Shown: piece after piece, positions 34,444-43,316 of the stretch | Position numbering within the stretch: the stretch's first letter is position 1 | How the letters are laid out: each line of letters opens with the position of its first letter | Assembly: GCA_044353505.1 (NCBI GenBank) | Contig: JBILBU010000017.1 | Coordinates: 1-45,560, forward strand | Direction: 5' to 3' | Length of the DNA: 45,560 bases | From: Pollutibacter sp044353505 | GTDB taxonomy: Bacteria > Bacteroidota > Bacteroidia > Chitinophagales > Chitinophagaceae | Made by a program: the position numbers and the translations under genes | The notes under the pieces: model-generated | Database searches by the model: none | The model's input: the letters and a program-made list of their open reading frames with translations, nothing else | What the model was told of the DNA's origin: nothing

Positions 34444-35178
34444 ATGAGTATAATAAACGCAAAAGCGATATGGGAAGTCTGTGCCTTTAATATTCAGAGT
34501 TGTATTATCGCTGAGAAAGTGGGTGCGGCAAGAGTTGAACTCTGTGATAATCCCATAGAGGGAGGTACAACACCAAGTTATGGGGCTATTCGAAAAGCGC
34601 GAGAATCAATCTCAATTTTACTTTATCCCATCATTCGTCCAAAATCCGGAAACTATTATTATGATTCACAGGAGTTGGATATTCTTGAGAAAGACATCAA
34701 GATGTGTAAGGAATTAAAATGTGATGGCGTGTCAGTTGGTGTTCAACATATCGATGGCACGATTGATATTGAGAGTTTCAAACGTGTTATAGAATGGGCT
34801 TATCCAATGGGAGTTACGTGTAACCGCGCTTTTGATGCAACACCAGATATGCATCAAGCGCTTGAGGATATCATTGAAGTTGGATGTGAAAGGGTGTTAA
34901 CATCCGGGCAAGCAACTGGTGCGCCAGAAGCAGGTGAAGTATTGGGCAAGTTGGTAAAACAGGCTGGAGAAAGAATAATTATTATGCCTGGAGCTGGCAT
35001 TCATTCAGGCAATATTGAGCAGCTCATGAAAGAAAGTGGTGCTAAAGAATATCATGGGTCAGCCAGAAGATTAATTCCAAACCCAATGAGTTTTTCAAAT
35101 CCTCTTGTTCTCGATGCCGGTAACGTATATATATCTGATGAGGAAGAATTGAAAAAAATTCTATCTTTTTTTCAATAG
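34444..35178 (+). CDS. cutC: CutC-family protein
   Basis: The 244-residue TIM-barrel protein matches CutC: 'WEVCAFNIQSCIIAEKVGAA' at residue 10, 'RVELCDNPIEGGTTPSYGAI', 'IIRPKSGNYYY' near 62, 'CDGVSVGVQHIDGTID' near 95 and 'ERVLTSGQ' near 154. CutC was described as a copper-tolerance protein, but its biochemical role is unsettled. It follows the glycosylasparaginase gene by 19 bp; pairing in one operon may indicate a role in glycan or amino-sugar metabolism rather than copper. The 111 bp after it contain a pair of direct repeats. Confidence 0.93.
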   Translation: MSIINAKAIWEVCAFNIQSCIIAEKVGAARVELCDNPIEGGTTPSYGAIRKARESISILLYPIIRPKSGNYYYDSQELDILEKDIKMCKELKCDGVSVGVQHIDGTIDIESFKRVIEWAYPMGVTCNRAFDATPDMHQALEDIIEVGCERVLTSGQATGAPEAGEVLGKLVKQAGERIIIMPGAGIHSGNIEQLMKESGAKEYHGSARRLIPNPMSFSNPLVLDAGNVYISDEEELKKILSFFQ

Positions 35179-35187
35179 CTTGTATTG

Positions 35188-35283
35188 AGTTTAGGGAGTT
35201 GAGTGGCCTGCGGCCTGTTGAGGAAGTTGAGTTGTATTGCCTCGACCCCCGTTCCTTGTCCCTTTTCAGTTTAGAGAGTTGAG
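35188..35283. repeat. Two 16-bp near-identical direct repeats, 80 bp apart
   Basis: AGTTTAGGGAGTTGAG (35188-35203) and AGTTTAGAGAGTTGAG (35268-35283) differ at one base. Between them are a GGCC-TGC-GGCC inverted repeat (35206-35216) and a related AGTTGAG (35225-35231). They fill most of the spacer between the convergent cutC and the cytochrome operon. They may be remnants of a dispersed intergenic repeat; function is unknown. Confidence 0.5.
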
Positions 35284-35289
35284 AGACAA

Positions 35290-36666
35290 TCAGAGCTTGT
35301 AAACAATATCAAGATCTTTTTTAATTTTTGGTACTGAGTCCATTTTGATTATATCTATTGCAGTTTCCCACACATACAATTTCTTGAGACTTTCAAAATG
35401 TTGCACTGCAATTACACTACTGTCTGTAATGGCTGTGCCATATAAATTTAAGTATTCAAGTTTTGACAAACTAGCCAGCTCGTTGATTCCTTGATCAGTA
35501 ATCTTAGTTCTGTTTAGATTAAGTTTATAGAGATTAGTCAATTTGCCAATTGATTTTAGATCTTCGTCATCGATGCTGCAGTTGGTAAGTTGTAGCCAGA
35601 CCAGTTGATCTTTTACTGCAGAAAGCAATTCAATATTTGGTTTTTGATTGGAAGGGCCACTGAATTTAATTTCAAGCAAGTTGTTGCCTTGATTGATGGC
35701 ATAGACCTGAAAGCCTTCTTTAATTAATGCTGCAACATCTTCTTGATTTGCTGGTTTTGCTGCGTAAGATAAAATTGCATCTCTTCCGATTTGGAAAAAA
35801 TCACCAAATACATCCTGCATTTTCTTATTTGGTCTTAGGCCCGCGATCATCATATTTTTGTGTGCTCCAGTCTCTATCCACCACTCCAAAATAGCAATTT
35901 GGTTTTCAGTCAATGGTTTTTTGCCATCAGTCGGCATAAATTCCTTGTGATCTTTCGGAAGTGTTATGCGCCTGAATATTTCACTGGTTGAAATGTTTCC
36001 GGGGATGACCCCTTCTCGTGATTTTCCGCCAGCCATTATTTCCTCGTAGGAGGTAAGCAATAATTCACCTTTTTGTTTTTCCTTGTTGTGACAACTCACA
36101 CATTTTGATTGTAAAATTGGCATTACAGCATGCTGAAATATATCTGCAGAATCAAGGCTTGTTATTCTTTCATTAGTTTGCTGATTGGATCCAACTACAG
36201 CAGCTGCAGAGTTTGATAGTGGGCTAAATTCAGTGAGGTAGCTACTGCCATGGGTTAGTGATCCGCCGCCATGTCCAGTGATAACAAGCAGCACACCAGC
36301 GCCGACTACGAAGATGTATCGTACAGGGCGGACTACCTTTTTCATAAAATCTAGGGGCAAGGCATACAGAAGGTAGCATACAGTTGAAACAATAGCAAGT
36401 GTAATACCTCCGATTTTATGAAGGTTTAATGTTTCCTCCTCGTAACCCTCGCCTAGAGAAAGGAGATATCCTGATCCGGCAGAAAAAGCAGCAGACAATG
36501 CTGACAGCAACCAAAGAAAGGGAATGACTTTCTTGAAAGCGTCTCTTGGTTTCCAAATCATCAACAATTCAAGAAGTAGGGCGAAAGAAAGCAGTCCAAT
36601 TGGAAGATGAACAAATAATGGATGAAATCTTCCAAGGAACATAAAAATATCTGGTGCTGTTTGCAT
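35290..36666 (-). CDS. Membrane DUF2231 / planctomycete-type cytochrome c / leucine-rich-repeat protein
   Basis: The 458-residue protein has three parts. The N terminus (1-145) has about five hydrophobic segments of the DUF2231 type, beginning 'GRFHPLFVHLPIGLL' and including 'LNLHKIGG' and 'VVGAGVLLVITGHGGG'. Residues about 175-275 are a PSCyt1-like haem domain with 'CVSCHNKEK' (CxxCH) and a probable Met ligand in 'EFMPTDGKK'. Residues about 325-440 form leucine-rich repeats ('LTNLYKLNLNRTKITDQGI', 'LSKLEYLNLYGTAITDS'). This is a membrane-anchored cytochrome with a protein-binding domain. It is last in a four-gene operon and may carry electrons from its partners to the membrane. Confidence 0.85.
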   Translation of the reverse strand: MQTAPDIFMFLGRFHPLFVHLPIGLLSFALLLELLMIWKPRDAFKKVIPFLWLLSALSAAFSAGSGYLLSLGEGYEEETLNLHKIGGITLAIVSTVCYLLYALPLDFMKKVVRPVRYIFVVGAGVLLVITGHGGGSLTHGSSYLTEFSPLSNSAAAVVGSNQQTNERITSLDSADIFQHAVMPILQSKCVSCHNKEKQKGELLLTSYEEIMAGGKSREGVIPGNISTSEIFRRITLPKDHKEFMPTDGKKPLTENQIAILEWWIETGAHKNMMIAGLRPNKKMQDVFGDFFQIGRDAILSYAAKPANQEDVAALIKEGFQVYAINQGNNLLEIKFSGPSNQKPNIELLSAVKDQLVWLQLTNCSIDDEDLKSIGKLTNLYKLNLNRTKITDQGINELASLSKLEYLNLYGTAITDSSVIAVQHFESLKKLYVWETAIDIIKMDSVPKIKKDLDIVYKL

Positions 36667-36700
36667 GCTGTTAATCAGGCTTAAGATTGCTAAAGAAATA

Positions 36701-37639
36701 TTATTTCAACGGAGTTCCCTTAATGGGCCTGCCGTTCGTGGTCAGTATTTGAAAATCATGAACACGGTATCCTTGATAGCTCCAAACCATTTTCTTTGAT
36801 TTGTCTACTTCGAACAAACGAATTCCATCATTTGCTGCATAGCTAGCGATCACTGTATTTCCGTTAGGGAGTCGCTGTGCTCCACAAGGATCTTTTAGGA
36901 TTTTATCTTGAAAATCATCATTGGATACTTGCCAAATTACTTTTCCTTCTGGGTTCATTTCCACCACTTTATTTCCGTGGGTAAGGGTAACTACTGTGTT
37001 TCCGTTTTTAAGTCTAATGGCGGTGAAGGGCCAATTTTCTGCAGCGCGACCCCCAAGTTCAGGAAGGTCTGTATGGAAAGTCTTTACAACTTTACCATCT
37101 GGCGTATATTCTTTTACCTTGAAGGCGAGTAGATGTGGTACAATATAATTACCTGATGCAAGCTTGCGGGCCATTCTTGTTTGCATGTGAATGTTATCTG
37201 TTTCGGGTAACAAGGGAACGGATAACTTAATTACACCTTGCTGATCAAGTTCCATCAAGCGCGGCTCTTTTCCTGATTCGGTAATTAGTGTATTACCGTT
37301 TTCAAGCCTAACTGCAGTACCCAATTCATTTTCAGGAGCAGACTTTTTGTAATTGAAAATCACTTCTTTGTTGTTGTTGTACTCTCTCACCTCATCCCCC
37401 CAGCAAATCAAGACATTGCCGTTTGGCAGAACGAATCCATCCCTTGCTCCAGATTTTCCTGAATTCCATAGCTCTTCGCCATTTTCTCCAATGATTCCAG
37501 TGAAGTCTGAGCCAGCAATGAAAAATGAATGACGAATCTCTTTAGCAGATGCATCTGTAGACTTGCGAAATGATCCTGCAGCAAACAGGATTACCAAGCA
37601 AGTGAAGAAGATGGCCAAGCGAGAGTTGAATAGTTTCAT
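36701..37639 (-). CDS. Secreted beta-propeller protein
   Basis: The 312-residue protein has a signal peptide ('LAIFFTCLVILFAAGSF') and then repeated blades with the motif LPNGN or LxNGNT: 'FVLPNGNVLI', 'RLENGNTLITES', 'RLKNGNTVVTLT' and 'RLPNGNTVIASY'. About six blades are visible. This resembles PQQ-like or arylsulfotransferase-type propellers, but I see no clear catalytic or PQQ-binding residues. It may be a sensor or binding partner of the neighbouring DUF1501 and cytochrome proteins. It lies 20 bp from DUF1501 and 34 bp from the DUF2231 gene. Confidence 0.82.
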   Translation of the reverse strand: MKLFNSRLAIFFTCLVILFAAGSFRKSTDASAKEIRHSFFIAGSDFTGIIGENGEELWNSGKSGARDGFVLPNGNVLICWGDEVREYNNNKEVIFNYKKSAPENELGTAVRLENGNTLITESGKEPRLMELDQQGVIKLSVPLLPETDNIHMQTRMARKLASGNYIVPHLLAFKVKEYTPDGKVVKTFHTDLPELGGRAAENWPFTAIRLKNGNTVVTLTHGNKVVEMNPEGKVIWQVSNDDFQDKILKDPCGAQRLPNGNTVIASYAANDGIRLFEVDKSKKMVWSYQGYRVHDFQILTTNGRPIKGTPLK

Positions 37640-37659
37640 TTGATTTAGTTGAAATTGAA

Positions 37660-39123
37660 TTAGGCTAGAATATCCTGAACTACATTTCCGTGTACATCCG
37701 TCAGCCTAAAATCCCGGCCTCCAAATCGGAAGGTTAATTGTTTATGATCGATCCCCAAGAGATGAAGCATTGTTGCGTGTAGGTCATGTATAGTAACTGG
37801 ATTATCCACCACCCTGTATCCATACTCATCGGTTGTTCCAAAAACGGTACCGCCCTTAACTCCTGCTCCTGCCATCCACATGCTGAATGCCGAAGGGTTA
37901 TGGTCTCGTCCATCAGTGCCTTGTGCAAAAGGAGTACGACCAAATTCTCCAGACCATACCACCAATGTTTCATCAAGAAGTCCTCTTAGTTTAAGATCCT
38001 TGAGCAAACCTGCAATAGGTTGATCTACAGCACGGGCATTATTTTCATGACCTATTTTAAGATTAACATGTTGGTCCCACCGATCTGAGCCATTTGTTTG
38101 AGGGCAGGTAAGCTCTATAAATCTTACTCCCCTTTCTACAAGCCGTCTAGCAAGCAAACATTGTGCTGCATAACTTCTTGTATGCGGATCTTCTGAGTCC
38201 AGTCCGTATAATTTTTTTGTAGCCTCCGACTCTGCTGAAAACTCAGTGAGTTCGGGGATAGAGGATTGCATCTTATAGGCCAGTTCATAGTTGCTGATTG
38301 CCGATTCAATTTCATCTGCTGGACCAAGTTTACTCAAGAGGTTTTGGTCTCTTCTTTTCATGAATGCAAGCTTTTCATCTTGTATGCCAGCTATTGAATC
38401 TATCGGTTTTACATTCGCCAACGGGGTTGCACCTGCCCTAAGTATTGATGCCTGGAAAGCTGCAGGTAGAAAACCGTTTTTAAAATTATCCAATCCCCCT
38501 GGAGGAATGAGTCCCCCATCAAGCAGCACATATCCTGGTAGGTTGTTGTTCTCACTTCCCAATCCATAGTTCATCCAAGCTCCCATGCTTGGCCTGCCTT
38601 GAAGTCCACTTCCTGTATGAAGAAAATAATTTGCGTTGGTGTGTTCAGGAAAATTTGAAACCATGGAACGCACCAGTGCCATATCATCTACACAGGTGGC
38701 AATGTGAGGAAACAGCTCGCTCACTTCCATTCCTGATTCTCCATATTTTTTAAATGTCCATGGGCTTTTTAGAATTTTTCCAACATTACCAAATTGAGTA
38801 GCATCAACTTTAAATTTACTTGTTGGATCCTCTCCATTCTCTTTTTCAAGTCGAGGTTTTGGATCAAATGAATCTACTTGAGATACCCCCCCGTCCATAT
38901 ACAGAAATATAACATTCTTTGCCTTCGGAATTAGTCCTGGTGCTTTTGGTCCATTACTCAAGAGGTTCATAAAATCTGTCTGTCCATTTGAAGCTCCCGA
39001 ACAGGATGGAAGGACGCTACCAAATAAACTCGCAAAAGCCATTGAACCGAATCCGCATTTGCATGCGCCCAACATTTCCCTTCGGGAAAAGGGTTTGTAA
39101 ATAGGATGTTTCTGTTCTGTCAT
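37660..39123 (-). CDS. DUF1501 protein, Tat-exported
   Basis: The 487-residue protein begins with a twin-arginine signal ('FSRREMLGACKCGFGSMAF'). DUF1501 proteins are related to the alkaline-phosphatase/sulfatase fold. 'NVIFLYMDGGVSQVDSFDPK' near residue 70, 'DDMALVRSMVSNFPEHTNA' near 143, 'GEFGRTPFAQGTDGRDHNP' near 395 and 'VTIHDLHATMLHLLGID' near 455 hold probable metal-binding Asp and His residues. The typical sulfatase CxPSR cysteine is absent. Next to PSCyt1/DUF1549/DUF1553 genes, DUF1501 is a regular partner, best known in Planctomycetes; the joint function is unknown. One base separates it from the upstream gene. Confidence 0.88.
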   Translation of the reverse strand: MTEQKHPIYKPFSRREMLGACKCGFGSMAFASLFGSVLPSCSGASNGQTDFMNLLSNGPKAPGLIPKAKNVIFLYMDGGVSQVDSFDPKPRLEKENGEDPTSKFKVDATQFGNVGKILKSPWTFKKYGESGMEVSELFPHIATCVDDMALVRSMVSNFPEHTNANYFLHTGSGLQGRPSMGAWMNYGLGSENNNLPGYVLLDGGLIPPGGLDNFKNGFLPAAFQASILRAGATPLANVKPIDSIAGIQDEKLAFMKRRDQNLLSKLGPADEIESAISNYELAYKMQSSIPELTEFSAESEATKKLYGLDSEDPHTRSYAAQCLLARRLVERGVRFIELTCPQTNGSDRWDQHVNLKIGHENNARAVDQPIAGLLKDLKLRGLLDETLVVWSGEFGRTPFAQGTDGRDHNPSAFSMWMAGAGVKGGTVFGTTDEYGYRVVDNPVTIHDLHATMLHLLGIDHKQLTFRFGGRDFRLTDVHGNVVQDILA

Positions 39124-39124
39124 A

Positions 39125-42100
39125 TTAATTAAGATAAATGAATTCTTTGAAGTTGAAGACCGAATGGATATAATCCTTCCAAATAATCAATTCAATATTT
39201 TCTTTAACACCTTTCGAGGCATATGTTTTTTTCAATTGATTCATCAACAGATCTGCATCTGCTATTTCATCGGGTTGTGGGTTTCTTCCAAGGCTTCTTT
39301 GATATACCCAACGAATACGGGCATCGAGACCAGTAATTTTTTTAGCCAACAGTTGTTTTGCCATGAACTCCGCCTCTTGAATTACAAACGGGTCATTGAG
39401 AAGGATAAGTGATTGTGAAGGCACATTGGTTACTGTTCTTTTACCAAAGGCACTAAACGGCATTGGTCTGTCAAATGTTGTTAGCATGGGGTTCAAAAAG
39501 TTTCTTCTTACTTCTAAGTAGAGACTTCTTCTTCCATTGCCATCAAGTGGACCAGAAACAGCAGGCTTTCCTCTTCCATTCATGAATGAGTCAATATGCG
39601 CAGCAACAGGAACCCCGTAGAGGGTTTTATCCAATTTTCCAGAGGCGGCAAGCATTGCATCTCGAATCGCTTCAGCTTCTAGGCGGCGAATGGGGTAGTG
39701 CGATAACCAAATATTCGACGGATCTTCTTTGGCCGATTTTTCAACAGGCACTACTGATCTCTTAAATGCATTTGATAAGAGAATAGACCTGATTGTTTTC
39801 TTGATTGAATAACGGTCTTTTTGAAATTGAATGGCCATATGATCCAAGAGTTCAGGATGCGAAGGAAGTTTTCCTTGCATCCCAAAATTGTCTACCGTTT
39901 CAACTATACCTCTTCCAAATAGGTGATGCCAAATTCTGTTCACCATTACGCGCGACGTGAGGGTATTGTTGGGGTCAGTAATTGATGCAGCAAGTTGCAA
40001 GCGACCACTCCCTTTTACATTAAAGTTTGGATTGGCTACTTTGATGGCGGAGATGAAAGACCGTTTAACTGGGTCTTTTGAAAGTTCTTTGTGATTGCCG
40101 CGAATAAAGACCGGACTGTTTGTTCCAAAACCATCAGATACGCCATTCAAAAACTCAATTGAATCGGTGAATGATTGCTGAAGTATTGCTTTGCGTTCCA
40201 GCAAGGCCTGCATGTTGTTGACTTGACTGTTTAAGCGCTTTGAACGCAGGAGTGTATTGATCAATTTAAGATCGTTGAAACTAGCCTTTTGCTCTGCCAC
40301 TGCATTGAGTGCTTGAGTGGCATCAACGGCAGTGGGTTGTAGTTCTACTGCAGGCTCAAACCAATCTTTGTCGAATCCAATAGCATATTTTGCTTCGATG
40401 TAGGCATCGTTTGACATTTTGAATACATGTGTTTCATACATGCCGGGCAGCAATTCGATATATGCTTTATGGCCCTTCCATTGTGTTACATCGAATACGA
40501 TGTTCATGAATTTAGACGTATCAACACGTTGGTCCATCCCCCCATAAATTGGCCATGATATAAGTTGAAAATTATCTATGACTACTCGTATAGACGCTTT
40601 CTTTCCTGCTGCGTTAACACCAATAAAATTATTGTTGATTATGAAGTCAGGTGAACGCAGTGCTCCAAATATGCCGGTAGATAATCTTCTGCTTGAAGCC
40701 CTACCTTCTTGCAGCCCTATTACTTTGTGTTGAGGATTAAAAACCGGATCGCCAAGTGTTGTTCCGTTTGTGAATGCGAGTCCGTCTGTTTTCCATCCAT
40801 CAAAATCTGTTTTAGAAAAATCACCCAACAATATTCCGTCTGTTGGTTTTTCGATATTGTTTGATGAGGCCAATGTTATTTTTGTGCTGGCGGTGGCTGA
40901 GTAGTTTTTCATCCAGTTTGTAACGATTTCTTTTCGGATGGTATCATTGAGTGATTGAAGCGCGCTCACCTTGTTTGAAGCCTCGAGAACATTCGCTGGA
41001 ATAGGAGCGAACCTTGTGCCTTCCATCACACCATAAAATGAGTAATAATCTTTTGTGCTGATGGGGTCGAACTTATGGTCATGGCAACGTGCACAGGAAA
41101 TGGTTAATGCCTGAAAGGCTTTTCCAGTTACATCAATCATGTTATCAATTCGGTCGGCTTCATCTTTGCGAACGTCAACAGGACTGTGCGTGCCTTCTGC
41201 CAAGGCGTAGAACATGGTTCCTATTTGCGATTCATTTATTTTTTCCGATTCATTAATCCTTGGTTTTTGCAACAGGTCGCCTGCAAGTTGCTCCTGTATG
41301 AGTTGATCATAGGGCACATCATTGTTGAATGCACGTATCAAATAGTCGCGGTATCTCCATGCTCCAGAAATGGTATAGTCAAACTCATGCCCTTTTGTTT
41401 CTGCATATCGAACAAGATCCATCCAATGTCTTGCCCATCGTTCACCGAACTGGGGAGCTTGAAGATATTGATCAACCATTTTTTCGTATGCATTGGCAGA
41501 ATTATCGGCTATGAACTTATGTATTGAAGTTGGGTCTGGTGGGAGTCCGGTAAGCACATAAGAGACTCTGCGAATGAGAGAATTTTTATCTGCTTCTGTG
41601 GATGACTTGAGGTCGTTCTCTGCTAGTTTTTGGTTGATGAAATAATCTATTGGGTTGCCTTTGAATTCTTTTACAGCTTGAGTTTCTTTGGCTGGGATTA
41701 ATGCCCAGTGTGGCTTCCACTCTGCACCCTGGTCAATCCATTTTTCTATCAATGCAATTTCTCTTTCTGTAAGCTTGAGGTTTGATTCCGGAGTAGGCAT
41801 CATGATGTCCGGATCTTTGTGGTTGATTCGAACGAGAACCAAGCTTTTTTCTCCATGTTCTGGGTTGATTGCTTTAAGCCCATCTTTCAACACGGCGGTT
41901 GCTCCTTCATAAGTATCCAAACGAAGATTTCCTTTTCTGCTTCCTGGATCTGGTCCATGGCAGAGATAACATTTTTGAACAAGTATGGGGCGGATATCGT
42001 AATTGAAATCTACTTTATCTGCAATTGCGGGAGAGAATTCTTGACCACAACTCATAAATCCATATGCGATAACGATGATTGCGCTGAGCACAAGGATGGT

Positions 42101-42136
42101 TTTCTGGTATGGAATAAATTTAGTTCGCATGGACAT
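39125..42136 (-). CDS. PSCyt1-DUF1549-DUF1553 lipoprotein (planctomycete-type cytochrome)
   Basis: The protein has 1003 residues from ATG 42136. A signal peptide ends in lipobox 'GFMSC'. The PSCyt1 domain (about 45-145) has haem motif 'CYLCHG' and a Met candidate in 'DIMMPTPES'. DUF1549 (about 160-390) contains 'SYVLTGLPPDP', 'GERWARHWMDLVRYAETKG' and a second CxxCH in 'CARCHDHKFDPIS'. A lectin/jelly-roll-like segment (about 450-620) follows. DUF1553 (about 720-980) contains 'SRVMVNRIWHHLFGRGIVE' and 'IRDAMLAASGKLD'. Such large proteins are abundant in Planctomycetes and Verrucomicrobia and are suspected to act on complex carbohydrates. It heads the operon. Confidence 0.9.
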   Translation of the reverse strand: MSMRTKFIPYQKTILVLSAIIVIAYGFMSCGQEFSPAIADKVDFNYDIRPILVQKCYLCHGPDPGSRKGNLRLDTYEGATAVLKDGLKAINPEHGEKSLVLVRINHKDPDIMMPTPESNLKLTEREIALIEKWIDQGAEWKPHWALIPAKETQAVKEFKGNPIDYFINQKLAENDLKSSTEADKNSLIRRVSYVLTGLPPDPTSIHKFIADNSANAYEKMVDQYLQAPQFGERWARHWMDLVRYAETKGHEFDYTISGAWRYRDYLIRAFNNDVPYDQLIQEQLAGDLLQKPRINESEKINESQIGTMFYALAEGTHSPVDVRKDEADRIDNMIDVTGKAFQALTISCARCHDHKFDPISTKDYYSFYGVMEGTRFAPIPANVLEASNKVSALQSLNDTIRKEIVTNWMKNYSATASTKITLASSNNIEKPTDGILLGDFSKTDFDGWKTDGLAFTNGTTLGDPVFNPQHKVIGLQEGRASSRRLSTGIFGALRSPDFIINNNFIGVNAAGKKASIRVVIDNFQLISWPIYGGMDQRVDTSKFMNIVFDVTQWKGHKAYIELLPGMYETHVFKMSNDAYIEAKYAIGFDKDWFEPAVELQPTAVDATQALNAVAEQKASFNDLKLINTLLRSKRLNSQVNNMQALLERKAILQQSFTDSIEFLNGVSDGFGTNSPVFIRGNHKELSKDPVKRSFISAIKVANPNFNVKGSGRLQLAASITDPNNTLTSRVMVNRIWHHLFGRGIVETVDNFGMQGKLPSHPELLDHMAIQFQKDRYSIKKTIRSILLSNAFKRSVVPVEKSAKEDPSNIWLSHYPIRRLEAEAIRDAMLAASGKLDKTLYGVPVAAHIDSFMNGRGKPAVSGPLDGNGRRSLYLEVRRNFLNPMLTTFDRPMPFSAFGKRTVTNVPSQSLILLNDPFVIQEAEFMAKQLLAKKITGLDARIRWVYQRSLGRNPQPDEIADADLLMNQLKKTYASKGVKENIELIIWKDYIHSVFNFKEFIYLN

Positions 42137-42280
42137 CAACAAAATTTCCTTTAAATTACTGAAGATTTTTTAATGATTGTGATTTGATACACAGTTAAAT
42201 ATGCAAGTTCTTGGCATTTCAATTTTTTATTCAAATCTGTTGTCTTAACCGTTTTAACTTTAAACCCAAAAACTACTACA

Positions 42281-43288
42281 TTGATAAACATTGGAATTTT
42301 AGGCTTGGGCAGGATTGGAAGAATACACCTCGAAAACTTATCTACCCGCATAGAGGGCGTTCGGGTGTTGGCGGCCATGAACCCTTCAGAGGGAGGGCGA
42401 CAGTTTGCCCAAAAATTCAATGTGCCCTTGGTGACCTCAAATGCAGATGATGTAATTAATCATCCTGATATTGATGCAGTTCTAATTTGTACATCAACGA
42501 ATGTTCATGCAGACTATGTTATCAAAGTTGCTAGGGCGGGCAAAGCAATTTTTTGTGAAAAGCCACTTGATCTCTCCTTGCAGAAAGTGCGCGAAACTTT
42601 GGCGGTGGTAAAGCAGTCGGGCGTTCCCCTCATGTTGGCATTTAATCAACGGCTCGATCCAAATTTTCAAGAAGTGAAACAGGCGCTGCTGAAGGGCCGT
42701 ATCGGAAAGCTTCGTTCAATTCATATCATCAGCCGGGATCCAGGCCCACCGCCGATTTCGTACATCAAGGCATCGGGTGGTTTGTTTTTAGATATGACTA
42801 TTCATGATATTGATATGGCTCGATATCTTGTTGGCGATGAGGTTAAAGAGGTCTTTGCACGAGGATATAATCTCGTAGATCCTGAGATTGGAAAAGCTGG
42901 GGATATTGATAGTGCTTATCTGATGTTGACATTCAAGAATGATGTTACTGTTGTGATTGAAAATTGCAGGCATGCCAGCTATGGGTATGACCAACGCCTT
43001 GAGGTGTTTGGATCGGAGGGAATGATGAAGGCGGAGAATCCATTAAAGACAACCAATTGGATTATGGATAAAGAGGGCGTTCATTTGTCTCGAAACCTTG
43101 ATTTTTTTATTGATCGGTATGCTGAATCTTACCGAATTGAGATGGACACATTTATTGAGTGTTTACAGAAAAAAATGCCCATGCCCATTACCGGTGAAGA
43201 TGGACTAAGCGCCATGCTGATTGCATTGGCGGCGAACATCTCTGTAAAAGAAAACCGGGTGGTTAAAATTGAGGAGCTATTGGCATAG
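42281..43288 (+). CDS. Gfo/Idh/MocA oxidoreductase, inositol 2-dehydrogenase-like
   Basis: The 335-residue protein has an N-terminal Rossmann fold ('NIGILGLGRIGRIHLENL') and the catalytic-lysine motif 'FCEKPLDLS' near residue 92. 'GGLFLDMTIHDIDMARYLVG' near residue 166 carries the HDxD residues of inositol dehydrogenase. The wording is closest to IolG (myo-inositol 2-dehydrogenase), but substrates in this family are diverse. The start is TTG 42281, as no ATG is available before the conserved N terminus. It is divergent from the cytochrome operon (144 bp apart) and 28 bp before a D-2-hydroxyacid dehydrogenase gene. Confidence 0.88.
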   Translation: MINIGILGLGRIGRIHLENLSTRIEGVRVLAAMNPSEGGRQFAQKFNVPLVTSNADDVINHPDIDAVLICTSTNVHADYVIKVARAGKAIFCEKPLDLSLQKVRETLAVVKQSGVPLMLAFNQRLDPNFQEVKQALLKGRIGKLRSIHIISRDPGPPPISYIKASGGLFLDMTIHDIDMARYLVGDEVKEVFARGYNLVDPEIGKAGDIDSAYLMLTFKNDVTVVIENCRHASYGYDQRLEVFGSEGMMKAENPLKTTNWIMDKEGVHLSRNLDFFIDRYAESYRIEMDTFIECLQKKMPMPITGEDGLSAMLIALAANISVKENRVVKIEELLA

Positions 43289-43316
43289 TATTAATAATTT
43301 TATACTTCGTAAGTAA

